Notes under the pieces: generated by a model
Told to the model about the DNA's origin: nothing
Seen by the model: the letters and a program-made list of their open reading frames with translations, nothing else
The model's database searches: none
Source of the DNA: Nitrospira sp.
Lineage (GTDB): Bacteria; Nitrospirota; Nitrospiria; Nitrospirales; Nitrospiraceae
Assembly (NCBI GenBank): GCA_024998685.1
Contig: JACOEH010000013.1
Coordinates: 45,702-109,701 of the forward strand
Direction: 5' to 3'
Length of the DNA: 64,000 nucleotides
Translations under genes and position numbers: made by a program
Shown: in pieces, positions 16,546 through 25,535 of the stretch
Numbering within the stretch: the stretch's first letter is position 1
How the letters are laid out: every line of letters begins with the position of its first letter

Positions 16546-17430
16546 TCAGCGCTCGTGAGTATCGGTATATCGAAGCAAACTGTACAGTTCTCGTCGTGTC
16601 ATCATGTGGTGGAGCCGGTCCTTCTGTGACCCGAGCAGCTTCAGTTCAACCAGCAACCTCTCGATCGCTTGCAAGGCCGTCCGTAACGCCGTCACAGGAA
16701 AAAGCACCCCGCGATACCCTAAGCTCTCGAATTCCGCGACGCTCAACAGCGGCGTTTTGCCGAATTCCGTCATATTGGCGATCAACGGAACGGTGATTCC
16801 CCTCTTCTGGATCGCACCGGCGAAGACTCGAAACTCTTCGGCTGACTCCAGGGCCTCAGGGAAGAGCGCATCCGCGCCGGCCGCCGCATAGGCCACAGCC
16901 CGTTGGATGGCGGCCTCCAGTCCCTCAACCGCACGGGCATCGGTGCGCGCCACAATCATGAAATTCCGATCGGCCTTGGCACGAACAGCCGCCTCGATTT
17001 TGGCGCTCATTTCAGCCACGGGCACCAGTTGTTTCCCGGCAAGGTGGCCGCACTTCTTAGCCGCTTCTTGGTCTTCGATCTGCATGCCGGCGAGATCAGC
17101 CCCTTCGAACACTCTCACCGCTTCGGCAACCTGAGCCGGACCGCCATATCCTGTATCTGCATCGACGATGGCTGGAATCGATACAGAATGGGCGATTCTC
17201 CCCGCCTCTGTCGCCATATCACTGAGCGCCAGAAGGCCGATATCCGGCACACCACGGCAAGCCGATACCGCGGCACCTGAGATATAGAGGATTTCGTAGC
17301 CGGCTCGTTCGATCTGCATCGCGACCAGCGCGTTGAACGCACCAGGAATGGCAAGGGTGCGAGTACTCAGCAATTCACGCAAGCGCGATGTCTTCGTCTG
17401 AGTCGCTGGATCCTTGTCCGTGTTCGTCAT
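16546..17430 (-). CDS. prpB: 2-methylisocitrate lyase
   Basis: 294 aa from Met7 of the listed ORF, which follows AGGAAGG. The isocitrate lyase/PEP mutase family barrel is evident: IVDADTGYGG binds the metal and KKCGHLAGKQLV holds the catalytic Cys. It cleaves 2-methylisocitrate to pyruvate and succinate, the last step of the methylcitrate cycle. It lies 14 bp upstream of prpC and 20 bp downstream of prpD in the transcript, consistent with one operon. Confidence 0.92.
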   Translation of the reverse strand: MTNTDKDPATQTKTSRLRELLSTRTLAIPGAFNALVAMQIERAGYEILYISGAAVSACRGVPDIGLLALSDMATEAGRIAHSVSIPAIVDADTGYGGPAQVAEAVRVFEGADLAGMQIEDQEAAKKCGHLAGKQLVPVAEMSAKIEAAVRAKADRNFMIVARTDARAVEGLEAAIQRAVAYAAAGADALFPEALESAEEFRVFAGAIQKRGITVPLIANMTEFGKTPLLSVAEFESLGYRGVLFPVTALRTALQAIERLLVELKLLGSQKDRLHHMMTRRELYSLLRYTDTHER

Positions 17431-17449
17431 CGACCTTCCTGTCTTCAAC

Positions 17450-18838
17450 TCAGATCCTCAAGAGCGGCATGAGCGTACCAACGTCTCTGACCCGTTCAAG
17501 ATTCCACACGAATTCGATAAGCCGGTCGATGCGTGGCCGACTCAGCCGTCGGGAGGCTAACCGGCGAACCTTTGCTTCCAGATCCCGGTCCGACATCGGA
17601 TTTCCAGGATGTCCCACCGGCACATCGACCTGTCTCATGTAGGTTTGACCCGTTTCCGTCTTGACCGTGATCCTGGTCGGCATGCTCTTGGGGTAGCGCG
17701 CCTCGAATTCGAGGTGCTGCACAACACGGATCTTCTTCATCAGATTCCTCACGGCTGGATTGTGCAATCGTTTCCGGCCGAATGACTGCAGCGTCACGGG
17801 ACCATGGAGCAATGCCGTTGCGACACAATAGGGGAAACTATGATCAGCCGTCTCCCGTGTGGCCGGCTGCCATTTTTCAAGATCGCGCCCGATGATTTCG
17901 ATGGCCACATCATAACTCCCGATTTCAACATCCATGACATGCTCGACGGCACGGACTCCCTCTGCCTCCATCAGTTCATCGCGAAGTGCGATGGCAGCCT
18001 CGACCGCAGTCTGCGCGTGATACTCGACCGGGTAATGCTTGATAGAGGTGTCCAGAATCTTGAACCGGCCGATTGCGGACGCCTGTCCCGTTTCTCCTCC
18101 CAACGTCGCAAGATCGAACGGTCCCGACACCAGTTTCATGAAGCCCTTTTCGCCTTCAAAGATAGGCGACGGTCCAGTCATGCCACGCTGCGCCAGCATG
18201 GCGGCGAACACACCGTTGCGTGCGGCGTTCGAAAAGGCGCAGGCTTTCCACATGGACAAATCTCCCACCCGCGTCTGCCGAAGGGCTATATTCGCAATGC
18301 CGGCCAGATTGATTGCCTGTACCGTCTGTTCCTTGGAAAGCTTCATGAGCTTGGCTGAACCAAGGGCGGAAGAAAACGGGCCGTACGTCACATGGTCCCA
18401 CCCGCAAGGGCGGAGGGCTGCAGCGTCACAGAACCGGCACTGGATTTCATAGACGAGCGCGATGGCTTCCATGACGCGTTTACCTGACGCATGAACGGCC
18501 TCGCCCACCGAAAGAATGGCCGGAATATTATCGGAAGGGTGCGCCGGTTCTTTCGAAAGATATGTGTCGTTGAAATCGAGATACCGGACCAGCCCGCCGT
18601 TGGCGAAGGTCGCAAGATCGGGCAGGGTTTTGTGGCCGGTGCCCCACAGCGTGGCGCCCTGCGGCACCTTGACGGTCCGGGCAATCAGGCGGGCGATCCG
18701 GCATGGCGGGGCATTCCATGCCCCGAGTGCGCAGCCAAGACTGTCGAGCAGGCGCCGTTTGGCTTCGTGCACAACGGCATCCGGTAAATCACCGTAGCGC
18801 AACGCGTGGCAATATCGAGCGAGGCGATCTGCGAGCAT
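17450..18838 (-). CDS. prpD: MmgE/PrpD-family 2-methylcitrate dehydratase
   Basis: 462 aa from the internal ATG at 18838 (MLADRLARYCHALRYG), which has a GAAAGGG site; the listed start 11 codons upstream is a GTG without a site. The MmgE/PrpD fold is recognised from the N-terminal helical region (RRLLDSLGCALGAW), the KTLPDLATFANGGLVRYLDF segment and the HYPVEYHAQTAVEAAI segment. It dehydrates 2-methylcitrate. With prpB and prpC it completes the methylcitrate cycle except for the AcnD/AcnB hydration step. Confidence 0.88.
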   Translation of the reverse strand: MLADRLARYCHALRYGDLPDAVVHEAKRRLLDSLGCALGAWNAPPCRIARLIARTVKVPQGATLWGTGHKTLPDLATFANGGLVRYLDFNDTYLSKEPAHPSDNIPAILSVGEAVHASGKRVMEAIALVYEIQCRFCDAAALRPCGWDHVTYGPFSSALGSAKLMKLSKEQTVQAINLAGIANIALRQTRVGDLSMWKACAFSNAARNGVFAAMLAQRGMTGPSPIFEGEKGFMKLVSGPFDLATLGGETGQASAIGRFKILDTSIKHYPVEYHAQTAVEAAIALRDELMEAEGVRAVEHVMDVEIGSYDVAIEIIGRDLEKWQPATRETADHSFPYCVATALLHGPVTLQSFGRKRLHNPAVRNLMKKIRVVQHLEFEARYPKSMPTRITVKTETGQTYMRQVDVPVGHPGNPMSDRDLEAKVRRLASRRLSRPRIDRLIEFVWNLERVRDVGTLMPLLRI

Positions 18839-18896
18839 CGGCTGCCCTTTCGATCTCTGCCGTCTCTTCACCCCTCACACTTGACGCTTCACAAAT

Positions 18897-19676
18897 TCAT
18901 GCTTCTGTTTCGGCCAATTTCGGTTGTCGTTTCTCCAAAAATGCCTGCGCCGCTTCCTGTTTGTCGGAGGTAGCGCACAATCGGCCGAATAATTCCGCTT
19001 CCCTGGCCAGACCTTCCGACAGAGGAATATCGATTCCCCCTCTAATCGCATGGAGCGCAGCTTCGACGGCGGTTTTCCCGTGTGTGGTCATTGAGGCGGC
19101 AATGGCTTCCACCTGGGTGATCAACTCCTGCGGCGGCACCACCCGACTCAGCAGGCCGATTCGCAGCGCTTCCTCTGCGGAGACACTCTTGCCCGTCAAG
19201 ATCATTTCCGCCGCCATGGAAGGCCCGACGATTCTCGGCAACCGTTGGGTTCCGCCGAAGCCTGGAATGAGACCGAGTTTGATTTCCAGAAGCCCCAACA
19301 TTGCGCTTGCGCCCGCCACTCGAATGTGGCAGGCCAGAGCGAGTTCGAGACCACCGCCGACACAAGTTCCGTTGATCGCGGCAAGAACCGGCTTGTCCGA
19401 CCGCTCAATACGATTGAGAAGCGCCTGTCCGCGAGAAGCAAACTCGGCTCCCCCGTGCTCTGTGTGAAGGTGAGCCAGTTCATTGATGTCGGCGCCGGCG
19501 CAGAAAAAACGTCCGGTACCGGTCACGATCACCACTCGGACATATTCGTCTTCCTCCAATTCGCTCAAGACGAGATCGAGCTCCTTGATCACGGATAGAT
19601 TCAGCACATTGGCCGGCGGATTATGGAGCGTGATCCGTGCGACATGGTGAGAAATCGTCAATAATTGATGCGGCAT
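18897..19676 (-). CDS. Enoyl-CoA hydratase/isomerase (crotonase)
   Basis: 259 aa from Met17 of the listed ORF, which follows GGAGG closely. Crotonase features: the oxyanion-hole loop FFCAGADINEL, GGGLELALACHIR and LEIKLGLIPGFGGTQRLPR with both catalytic Glu positions kept. It hydrates short-chain trans-2-enoyl-CoA. It strongly resembles the paralogue at 41461-42249 in layout. It probably serves the butyryl-CoA and Ile branches encoded around it. Confidence 0.88.
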   Translation of the reverse strand: MPHQLLTISHHVARITLHNPPANVLNLSVIKELDLVLSELEEDEYVRVVIVTGTGRFFCAGADINELAHLHTEHGGAEFASRGQALLNRIERSDKPVLAAINGTCVGGGLELALACHIRVAGASAMLGLLEIKLGLIPGFGGTQRLPRIVGPSMAAEMILTGKSVSAEEALRIGLLSRVVPPQELITQVEAIAASMTTHGKTAVEAALHAIRGGIDIPLSEGLAREAELFGRLCATSDKQEAAQAFLEKRQPKLAETEA

Positions 19677-19847
19677 ACATCCTCCATACCAAGCTTCGCT
19701 TGAGCCGGGCGCTAGCAGTTCCATGGTCGCGCCCGGATAAACCCCTCAATTTGGATTGTCTTTCGATCCTTCTTCATTGTCGCCGCCGGATAATCGCCTT
19801 CGGCCTTCCCTTTGTTCCTCATACCAATCTTCCATGACTCGGAAACG

Positions 19848-20630
19848 TCAGCAGTTTCGAGCTTCACCGACATGGCCGACGGCGCGGGACTGTTGGTACG
19901 CCGTTATCGCGGCAGCGAGTTCCGGAATTCCTTCGCCTGTCGTCGCGACCGTACGCAACACATTCGGACACCATTCCCTCAGATTTCGTAACGTGTTATC
20001 CGCGTCAGGAAGGTCTCCCTTGTTGACGATGACGATGTGGGCGACCTCCAATAGTCCGGCCTTCATAGCTTGAACTTCGTCACCCAGGCCAGGGGCCACC
20101 ACCGCCACGACGATAGGCGCGACATCGACGACGTCGACTTCATTCTGGCCGACCCCAACGGTCTCGATCAGGATCACATCATAGCCGGCTGCTTCCAATA
20201 CTAACGCTGCATCGCCGGTCGCTTGAGCAAGCCCTCCATGATGTCCACGAGTGGCCATGCTTCTGATATACACCCCGTGATCCAGCGCGTGTTCCTGCAT
20301 TCTGATGCGGTCACCCAGCAGGGCGCCGCCTGTGACCGGGCTACTGATATCGACCGCCAGGACACCTATCATCAAACCTTGCCGTCGATAGAAGCTCACT
20401 AAACGGGTGACCACGGTGCTCTTCCCGGCTCCGGGATACCCCGTTACCCCAATTATCATCGCCCGCGTGGTGCCGTCGAGGAGACGCAGCACTTCTCTGC
20501 CGCCTGGATGGTTTTCCAACAAGGAGATCAGGCGTGATACGGCGCGGACGTTTCCGGCTCTCACCCGCTCAGCTAAGATCTTCAAGCCATGGATGTCGCA
20601 CTGGAACGGGTGTGAACCGAGAGACCTCAT
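19848..20630 (-). CDS. meaB: MeaB/ArgK-type GTPase, chaperone of a B12-dependent mutase
   Basis: A 260-aa G3E P-loop GTPase. Walker A is GYPGAGKST, the switch region includes ISSPVTGGALLGDRIRM, Walker B lies in ILIETVGVGQNEVDV, and the base-specificity motif is NKGD. It guards and loads adenosylcobalamin into an acyl-CoA mutase. At 260 aa it is shorter than typical MeaB (about 320), lacking much of the C-terminal dimerisation arm. Its start overlaps the HMG-CoA lyase stop by 4 bp, so the two are co-translated. The client is most likely the split mutase at 24-27 kb. Confidence 0.9.
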   Translation of the reverse strand: MRSLGSHPFQCDIHGLKILAERVRAGNVRAVSRLISLLENHPGGREVLRLLDGTTRAMIIGVTGYPGAGKSTVVTRLVSFYRRQGLMIGVLAVDISSPVTGGALLGDRIRMQEHALDHGVYIRSMATRGHHGGLAQATGDAALVLEAAGYDVILIETVGVGQNEVDVVDVAPIVVAVVAPGLGDEVQAMKAGLLEVAHIVIVNKGDLPDADNTLRNLREWCPNVLRTVATTGEGIPELAAAITAYQQSRAVGHVGEARNC

Positions 20631-21574
20631 GCCGCACCTTCATATGCAGTGTGTTCCGTCTGTACCTGCGAGAGGCGCGACGACGGTCGGCGGTTCAGAA
20701 CCTTACCGATCTCGCATGCCGCCGCAATGACCTTCCGCTCATCCACAACAAGCGAAGCGCCGGACGCCTTTAGCGCATAGACCACGTCTTCCGTCGCAAC
20801 ATTCCCCCACGCTCCCGGGGCGTACGGACATCCTCCGAGTCCCCCGGCGGCTGTGTCGAACGTCTCAATGCGATACTCGGTCCACGCGGTCAGGACATTG
20901 GCCACGGCCATTCCGCAAGTATCATGAACGTGCAGGGAGAGACGATTTCGATCGATGCGTGGCACTATTTCATCCAAGAGTGTCCGGATGTCTCGAGGAG
21001 CGGCTTTTCCAACGGTATCCCCCAGAGAGATTTCGTCTACTCCGAGATCAAGTAACTGCCGCACCACATCCAGAACCTGCGACGGTTGGACGGCACCCTC
21101 AAAGGGACAATGGGTCACGGTGGAAATATATCCTCGCACGGTCATGCCGTCGCGTTTCGCGCCGAACACCACCGCCTTGAACCGCTCGATCGACTCGCCG
21201 ATCGTGCAGTTGATGTTCCGTCGTGTGAACGAATCGGAGGCCGCCGTAAAAACAGCGATCTTGTTCACCGCCGCCGCCCTTGCCCGTTCCAACCCTCGTT
21301 CATTCGGCACCAGCGCTGAATAGATCACGCCGGGCAGTCGCTCGATTCTCCGGAACACCTCGTCGGAATCCGCCAATTGCGGAACGGCGCGAGGCGACAC
21401 AAACGACCCTGCCTCGATCTCCGCCACACCGCTCTTGGACAAGGCATCCACGAACGACACCTTAACCGCCGTAGGGACGACCTCCGATTCATTCTGCAGC
21501 CCGTCCCGCGGACCGACCTCGACGATCCGGATCACAGACGCATGTGATGTTGATCCGTTGCTGTCCCGCATCAT
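20627..21574 (-). CDS. mvaB: Hydroxymethylglutaryl-CoA lyase
   Basis: 315 aa from tandem ATGs at 21574 with a GTGGAG site; the listed start is a TTG. The DRE-TIM metallolyase barrel is clear: EVGPRDGLQNE at the N-terminus, SLHVHDTCGMA (metal His-x-His) and the lyase loop GGLGGCPYAPGA with the catalytic Cys. The position after GA is Trp where Ser or Thr is usual. It splits HMG-CoA into acetoacetate and acetyl-CoA, the last step of leucine catabolism. Confidence 0.92.
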   Translation of the reverse strand: MMRDSNGSTSHASVIRIVEVGPRDGLQNESEVVPTAVKVSFVDALSKSGVAEIEAGSFVSPRAVPQLADSDEVFRRIERLPGVIYSALVPNERGLERARAAAVNKIAVFTAASDSFTRRNINCTIGESIERFKAVVFGAKRDGMTVRGYISTVTHCPFEGAVQPSQVLDVVRQLLDLGVDEISLGDTVGKAAPRDIRTLLDEIVPRIDRNRLSLHVHDTCGMAVANVLTAWTEYRIETFDTAAGGLGGCPYAPGAWGNVATEDVVYALKASGASLVVDERKVIAAACEIGKVLNRRPSSRLSQVQTEHTAYEGAA

Positions 21575-21596
21575 ACGACGCTCCACAGCGCCCCCT

Positions 21597-22397
21597 TCAC
21601 TCAACGCCTGTCGGCTTCACCCAGTTCGGTGTTCGGCGTTCGCGAAAGGCGCGAATCCCTTCCTGGGCCTCGGATGAAAGGCGAGCCCGAACGTTCTCTT
21701 CGACACACACCTTCCACCGCTCCTCATGGGGCAAATGGTGAAGTCGGCGGAACAGCGCTTTCGTGTCCCGTACGGCCTGCGGAGCGAGATGGGTCATCCG
21801 CTCAGCCAATGATGCGACATGGGCGTCAAGCGCAGCCGGTTCAACGACATCATGGATAAGACCGCTGTCGCGAGCGGTCGATGCGGAAAACGGCTCACCG
21901 GTAAGACAGAATCGCCGCACAAACGAGTTCCCGACCTTTGCGAGAACAAAGGGCGCGATCACAGCCGGAACCAACCCCAAGCGGACCTCGCTGAAAGCGA
22001 ATGTTGCACTCGCAGCGGCTGCAGCGATGTCGCACGCCGCAATCAACCCGACTCCTCCGCCGTAGACAGCCCCCTGGATGCATCCGATCACGGGACAGGG
22101 GCAATCATCGATGGTCCGGAACATCGCAAGCAATCGCTCGGCGTCCTGCCGCGCTTCCGGTGCGGACGCGATTCGGTCAGTCCCCATCCAGCGGAGATCT
22201 GCCCCGGCGCAAAATGTGGGGCCGCTACCGGTCAAGACGATGGCGCGCACCGACTGATCCTGTCCCAACGCCGTAAAGGTCTCGCACAGTTCCTCCACCA
22301 TACGGGCATCGAACGCGTTCCGTCGATCGGGCCGATTCAGGATCACACGTGCATACCCTGTACCCGATTCAGTGAGGATCGACGTAAACGGCTTCAT
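21597..22397 (-). CDS. liuC: Methylglutaconyl-CoA hydratase-like crotonase
   Basis: A 266-aa crotonase. It has FCAGADLRWM, GGGVGLIAACDIA and FAFSEVRLGLVPAVIAPFV, the last being a pattern typical of methylglutaconyl-CoA hydratases rather than general enoyl-CoA hydratases. It sits between the MCC carboxyltransferase and HMG-CoA lyase, exactly the order of the leucine pathway, so hydration of 3-methylglutaconyl-CoA to HMG-CoA is the probable role. Start supported by GTGAGG. Confidence 0.87.
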   Translation of the reverse strand: MKPFTSILTESGTGYARVILNRPDRRNAFDARMVEELCETFTALGQDQSVRAIVLTGSGPTFCAGADLRWMGTDRIASAPEARQDAERLLAMFRTIDDCPCPVIGCIQGAVYGGGVGLIAACDIAAAAASATFAFSEVRLGLVPAVIAPFVLAKVGNSFVRRFCLTGEPFSASTARDSGLIHDVVEPAALDAHVASLAERMTHLAPQAVRDTKALFRRLHHLPHEERWKVCVEENVRARLSSEAQEGIRAFRERRTPNWVKPTGVE

Positions 22398-22404
22398 TGG
22401 AACC

Positions 22405-24009
22405 TCACATGCGAAAAACAGGGAAGTGCGACGAGCGGATCGGCGTCGTCATTGCGACGTCAAGACACAGGCCGAGAATGTTCCGTGTATCCACCGGATC
22501 GATGATCCCGTCATCCCAGAGCCGAGCCGTGCTGAAATAGGGACTGCCCTCACGCTCATACTGGGCTCGTATGGAATCCATGATCCTTCGCCGCTCGTCT
22601 TCCGACAGCGACGCTTTGTCGCGGGCTCTCTGTTGCTGTTTCACCGTCAAAAGTACCTGGGCCGCCTGTTGCGCTCCCATCACGGACGTCCGCGCGTTGG
22701 GCCAGAGGAAGAGAAAGCGCGGAGCATACGCGCGTCCGCACATGGCATAATTGCCGGCACCATGAGAGGCGCCTACAATAATGGTGAATTTCGGAACATC
22801 GGCAGTCGCCACCGCTTGCACCATCTTGGCTCCGTCCTTGATGATCCCTCGCGTCTCGTAGTCCTTACCGACCATGAATCCTGTGATGTTCTGGAGAAAC
22901 ACCAGCGGCAGCCGCCGCTGAGCGCAGAGTTGGACAAAGTGGGCGCCTTTCAAGGCGGCTTCGGAGAAGAGCACGCCGTTGTTCGCGACGATGCCGACTT
23001 GATGCCCCATCCAACGGGCGAATCCGCATAGCAGTGTCCGACCATATCGTGCCTTAAACTCATGAAAACGGCTGCCGTCCACCAAACGGGCAATCACTTC
23101 ACGGGCGTCGAAAGTCTGCCGTGGATTGTTCGGAATGAGCCCATACAGTTCGGCGGCCGGATAGCGAGGCTCTTCGATCGGTGCCGGTCTGCGAAGGACC
23201 GATCGTCGAGGCAGTGTCTCGACGATCGACCGGCAGATCTCGAGCGCTTCATGGTCGTTGTCTGCGAGATGATCACTGACGCCGGAGAGCCTGGTGTGGA
23301 GATCGGCGCCGCCGAGTTCCTCGGACGTGACTTCTTCGCCGGTTGCCGCTTTGACCAGTGGAGGCCCCGCCAGATAAATGGTGCCGGTCCCTTTGACGAT
23401 GACGTTTTCGTCGCACATGGCCGGCACATAGGCGCCTCCTGCGGTACACATCCCCATGACGACGGCGATTTGCGGAACTCCGAGGGCGGACATGCGCGCC
23501 TGATTGTAAAAGATCCGTCCGAAGTGCTCTTTGTCCGCAAACACATCGGCTTGCATGGGCAGAAACACGCCGCCTGAATCCACGAGATAGATCGCGGGCA
23601 GTCGATTTTCCAGGGCGATCTCTTGAGCACGAAGATGCTTCTTGATCGTCATGGGGAAGTAGGTACCGCCCTTGACCGTCGCATCATTGGCGGCGATGAC
23701 ACAGGGACGTCCTTCCACATAACCGATACCCGTAATCAAACCGGCAGCGGAGATCTGGTCATCGTACATCCCGGATGCCGCCAAGGGACTGAGTTCAAGC
23801 CAAAGCGCGTCCGGATCGAGCAACTTCGCGATTCGCTCTCTGGCGGTCAGTTTGCCGCGTTGTTGATGAAGGGCGGTCGCTTCCGGCGGTCCTCCGGCTC
23901 GAGCGAGGGTGAGATGTTTCTGGAGGTCCGCCACCAGCCCCTCATAGTGCGCACGATTCGACGCGAATTCGCCGGAGGCGGCAACCACTGAAGTCGTCAA
24001 CGTACGCAT
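22405..24009 (-). CDS. liuB: Methylcrotonoyl-CoA carboxylase, carboxyltransferase (beta) subunit
   Basis: 534 aa, the normal length of an acyl-CoA carboxyltransferase. The two crotonase-like halves are seen: N-terminal with [18 protein letters not shown]-terminal with [15 protein letters not shown] and [16 protein letters not shown]. The C-terminal VFRM ending is characteristic of MCC beta. It transfers CO2 from carboxybiotin to 3-methylcrotonyl-CoA. No biotin carboxylase/BCCP alpha subunit is found in this window, so the partner must be encoded elsewhere. Confidence 0.9.
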   Translation of the reverse strand: MRTLTTSVVAASGEFASNRAHYEGLVADLQKHLTLARAGGPPEATALHQQRGKLTARERIAKLLDPDALWLELSPLAASGMYDDQISAAGLITGIGYVEGRPCVIAANDATVKGGTYFPMTIKKHLRAQEIALENRLPAIYLVDSGGVFLPMQADVFADKEHFGRIFYNQARMSALGVPQIAVVMGMCTAGGAYVPAMCDENVIVKGTGTIYLAGPPLVKAATGEEVTSEELGGADLHTRLSGVSDHLADNDHEALEICRSIVETLPRRSVLRRPAPIEEPRYPAAELYGLIPNNPRQTFDAREVIARLVDGSRFHEFKARYGRTLLCGFARWMGHQVGIVANNGVLFSEAALKGAHFVQLCAQRRLPLVFLQNITGFMVGKDYETRGIIKDGAKMVQAVATADVPKFTIIVGASHGAGNYAMCGRAYAPRFLFLWPNARTSVMGAQQAAQVLLTVKQQQRARDKASLSEDERRRIMDSIRAQYEREGSPYFSTARLWDDGIIDPVDTRNILGLCLDVAMTTPIRSSHFPVFRM

Positions 24010-24015
24010 GGTCCC

Positions 24016-24423
24016 TCAGCCATGTGGTTTGAGCCCTTTCACGAACGTCACGATCTCCTGGATAGGCCTGCCGGGCCCGAACAGAACCTTTACGCCGTCC
24101 GCTGTGAGCGCCGTGGCATCTTCATCGGGAATGATTCCCCCGCCGAACAAGACGATGTCTCCGGCTTCCTGTTCCTTGAGAAGTTCGAGGACGCGTCGAA
24201 AGAGTGTATTGTGCGCTCCTGAAAGGATGCTTAAACCGATCGCATCCACATCCTCTTGGATCGCCGTATTGACGACCTGTTCAGGCGTCTGATGCAGCCC
24301 GGTATAGATGACTTCCAGCCCGGCGTCTCGTAATGCGCGCGCAATGAGTTTTACGCCTCGGTCATGGCCGTCGAGGCCGACTTTGCCGATTAGAATCCGC
24401 AGGGGGACGCTCGCTATTGCCAT
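24016..24423 (-). CDS. icmB: B12-binding small subunit of a split acyl-CoA mutase
   Basis: A 135-aa cobalamin-binding domain. The lower-axial-ligand motif DxHxxG is present as LDGHDRG near residue 18; later GLSILSGAH and LFGGGIIPDED match the SxL and GG motifs. The size matches the small subunit of isobutyryl-CoA mutase and archaeal-type split methylmalonyl-CoA mutases. It overlaps the upstream MBL gene by 10 bp. Assignment to Icm rests on the large subunit's residues. Confidence 0.88.
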   Translation of the reverse strand: MAIASVPLRILIGKVGLDGHDRGVKLIARALRDAGLEVIYTGLHQTPEQVVNTAIQEDVDAIGLSILSGAHNTLFRRVLELLKEQEAGDIVLFGGGIIPDEDATALTADGVKVLFGPGRPIQEIVTFVKGLKPHG

Positions 24424-25262
24424 GCCGTCACCTCACGAAGAACGTATTTGCCGTCCTGATCCTTCCGAACATATCCCGCCTGCACCACGGGATCATGCTC
24501 GAAGAGCAACAGCCACTGCTCTTCAATCGCCCGGTCCAACACCCATCGTTTCGTTTCCAGGGTCTGAATGGGAAAGAGATCGTAGCCCATGATGTAGGGA
24601 AGCGGCAGATGCGATACGGTCGGAATCAGGTCCCCCGGGAAAAATGCAATCTGCCCTTCCGATTCGACTTTGACGCTCTGATGGTAGCGTGTATGGCCGG
24701 CGGTGACGACCGCTGTCACGCCCGGAACGAGTTCCGTATCGCCATGCAGGAATTCCCACTGATTGATGTGATCGATCGGTGCAAAATTGTCCGGGCGGTA
24801 ACTGGCCCTCGTCCGTTCATTGGCACGGGCAGCATCTTCAAATTCACCCTGTTGAATGACGTACCGCGCTTTGGGAAAGGCCGGTCTGATATTCCCATCC
24901 TCTTGAGTCAGTGTATTTCCCCCGGCATGGTCGAAATGCAGATGCGTATTGATCACCAGATGAATGTCCTCTGGTCCCAGACCCAATCGCTTGAGAGATT
25001 CCAGTATCGTCGGTCTTCGCTCAACGGCGAACATGCGTTGAAACTTCGCGTCTTCCTTTGGTCCGAGTCCCGTGTCCACCAAGATGTTTGTGCCGTTCGC
25101 TCGGATCAGCAGAGCCGTCAGGCTAAGCGAGATTCGGTTGAACTCATCGGCGGGACAACATTTTTCCCACAAGGTCTTCGGAACGACTCCGAACATGGCT
25201 CCACCGTCCAACCGGAATCGGCCGTCGCTCACAGGATAAATTTCAAATGCTCCGAACTTCAT
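24414..25262 (-). CDS. Metallo-beta-lactamase-fold hydrolase
   Basis: 282 aa with the MBL zinc motif THLHFDHAGG (about residues 107-116), a downstream VVTAGHTRYHQ His and AFFPGDLIPT Asp. It resembles lactonase-like members of the family. It is inserted between the two mutase subunit genes and overlaps icmB, suggesting a hydrolase linked to the same pathway, for example a thioesterase or lactonase. The substrate is unknown. Confidence 0.85.
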   Translation of the reverse strand: MKFGAFEIYPVSDGRFRLDGGAMFGVVPKTLWEKCCPADEFNRISLSLTALLIRANGTNILVDTGLGPKEDAKFQRMFAVERRPTILESLKRLGLGPEDIHLVINTHLHFDHAGGNTLTQEDGNIRPAFPKARYVIQQGEFEDAARANERTRASYRPDNFAPIDHINQWEFLHGDTELVPGVTAVVTAGHTRYHQSVKVESEGQIAFFPGDLIPTVSHLPLPYIMGYDLFPIQTLETKRWVLDRAIEEQWLLLFEHDPVVQAGYVRKDQDGKYVLREVTAWQ

Positions 25263-25411
25263 GGTGCCTCGCCGACAGCCGACTACCCTTCCTTCTTCCT
25301 CTCCTCTCTAACGGCCAGCTGGAAGGGATGGGCATCGAGCGGAGCGCCATTGCGCCGAATCTGACACAATAGCAAATGGCTGCACCTATCCTCCCCATTC
25401 TCCTTTTCAGT

Positions 25412-25531
25412 AGTGGACGACCAGGATGCCTCTCACTGCGCGCATGCGACGAGCACCGCCCGTTATGATTACAATCTGATCGACCCTGCATGCGCGGCGC
25501 GCGAGCACAGGAGGCATCCTGGTCGTCCACT
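25412..25531. repeat. Large inverted repeat between the mutase subunit genes
   Basis: GTGGACGACCAGGATGCCTC (25413-25432) recurs as its exact reverse complement at 25511-25530, with one more paired base outside. The 78-bp interior has partly matching GC-rich arms containing GCGCGC and GCATGC. The spacer between icmA and the MBL gene is about 270 bp and otherwise gene-free. Confidence 0.75.
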
Positions 25532-25535
25532 GCCA

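Noticed and set aside
24417-25364. 315-aa plus-strand ORF
   Set aside because: Antisense to the MBL hydrolase with HLHFDH motif; no ribosome binding site and no recognisable domain.
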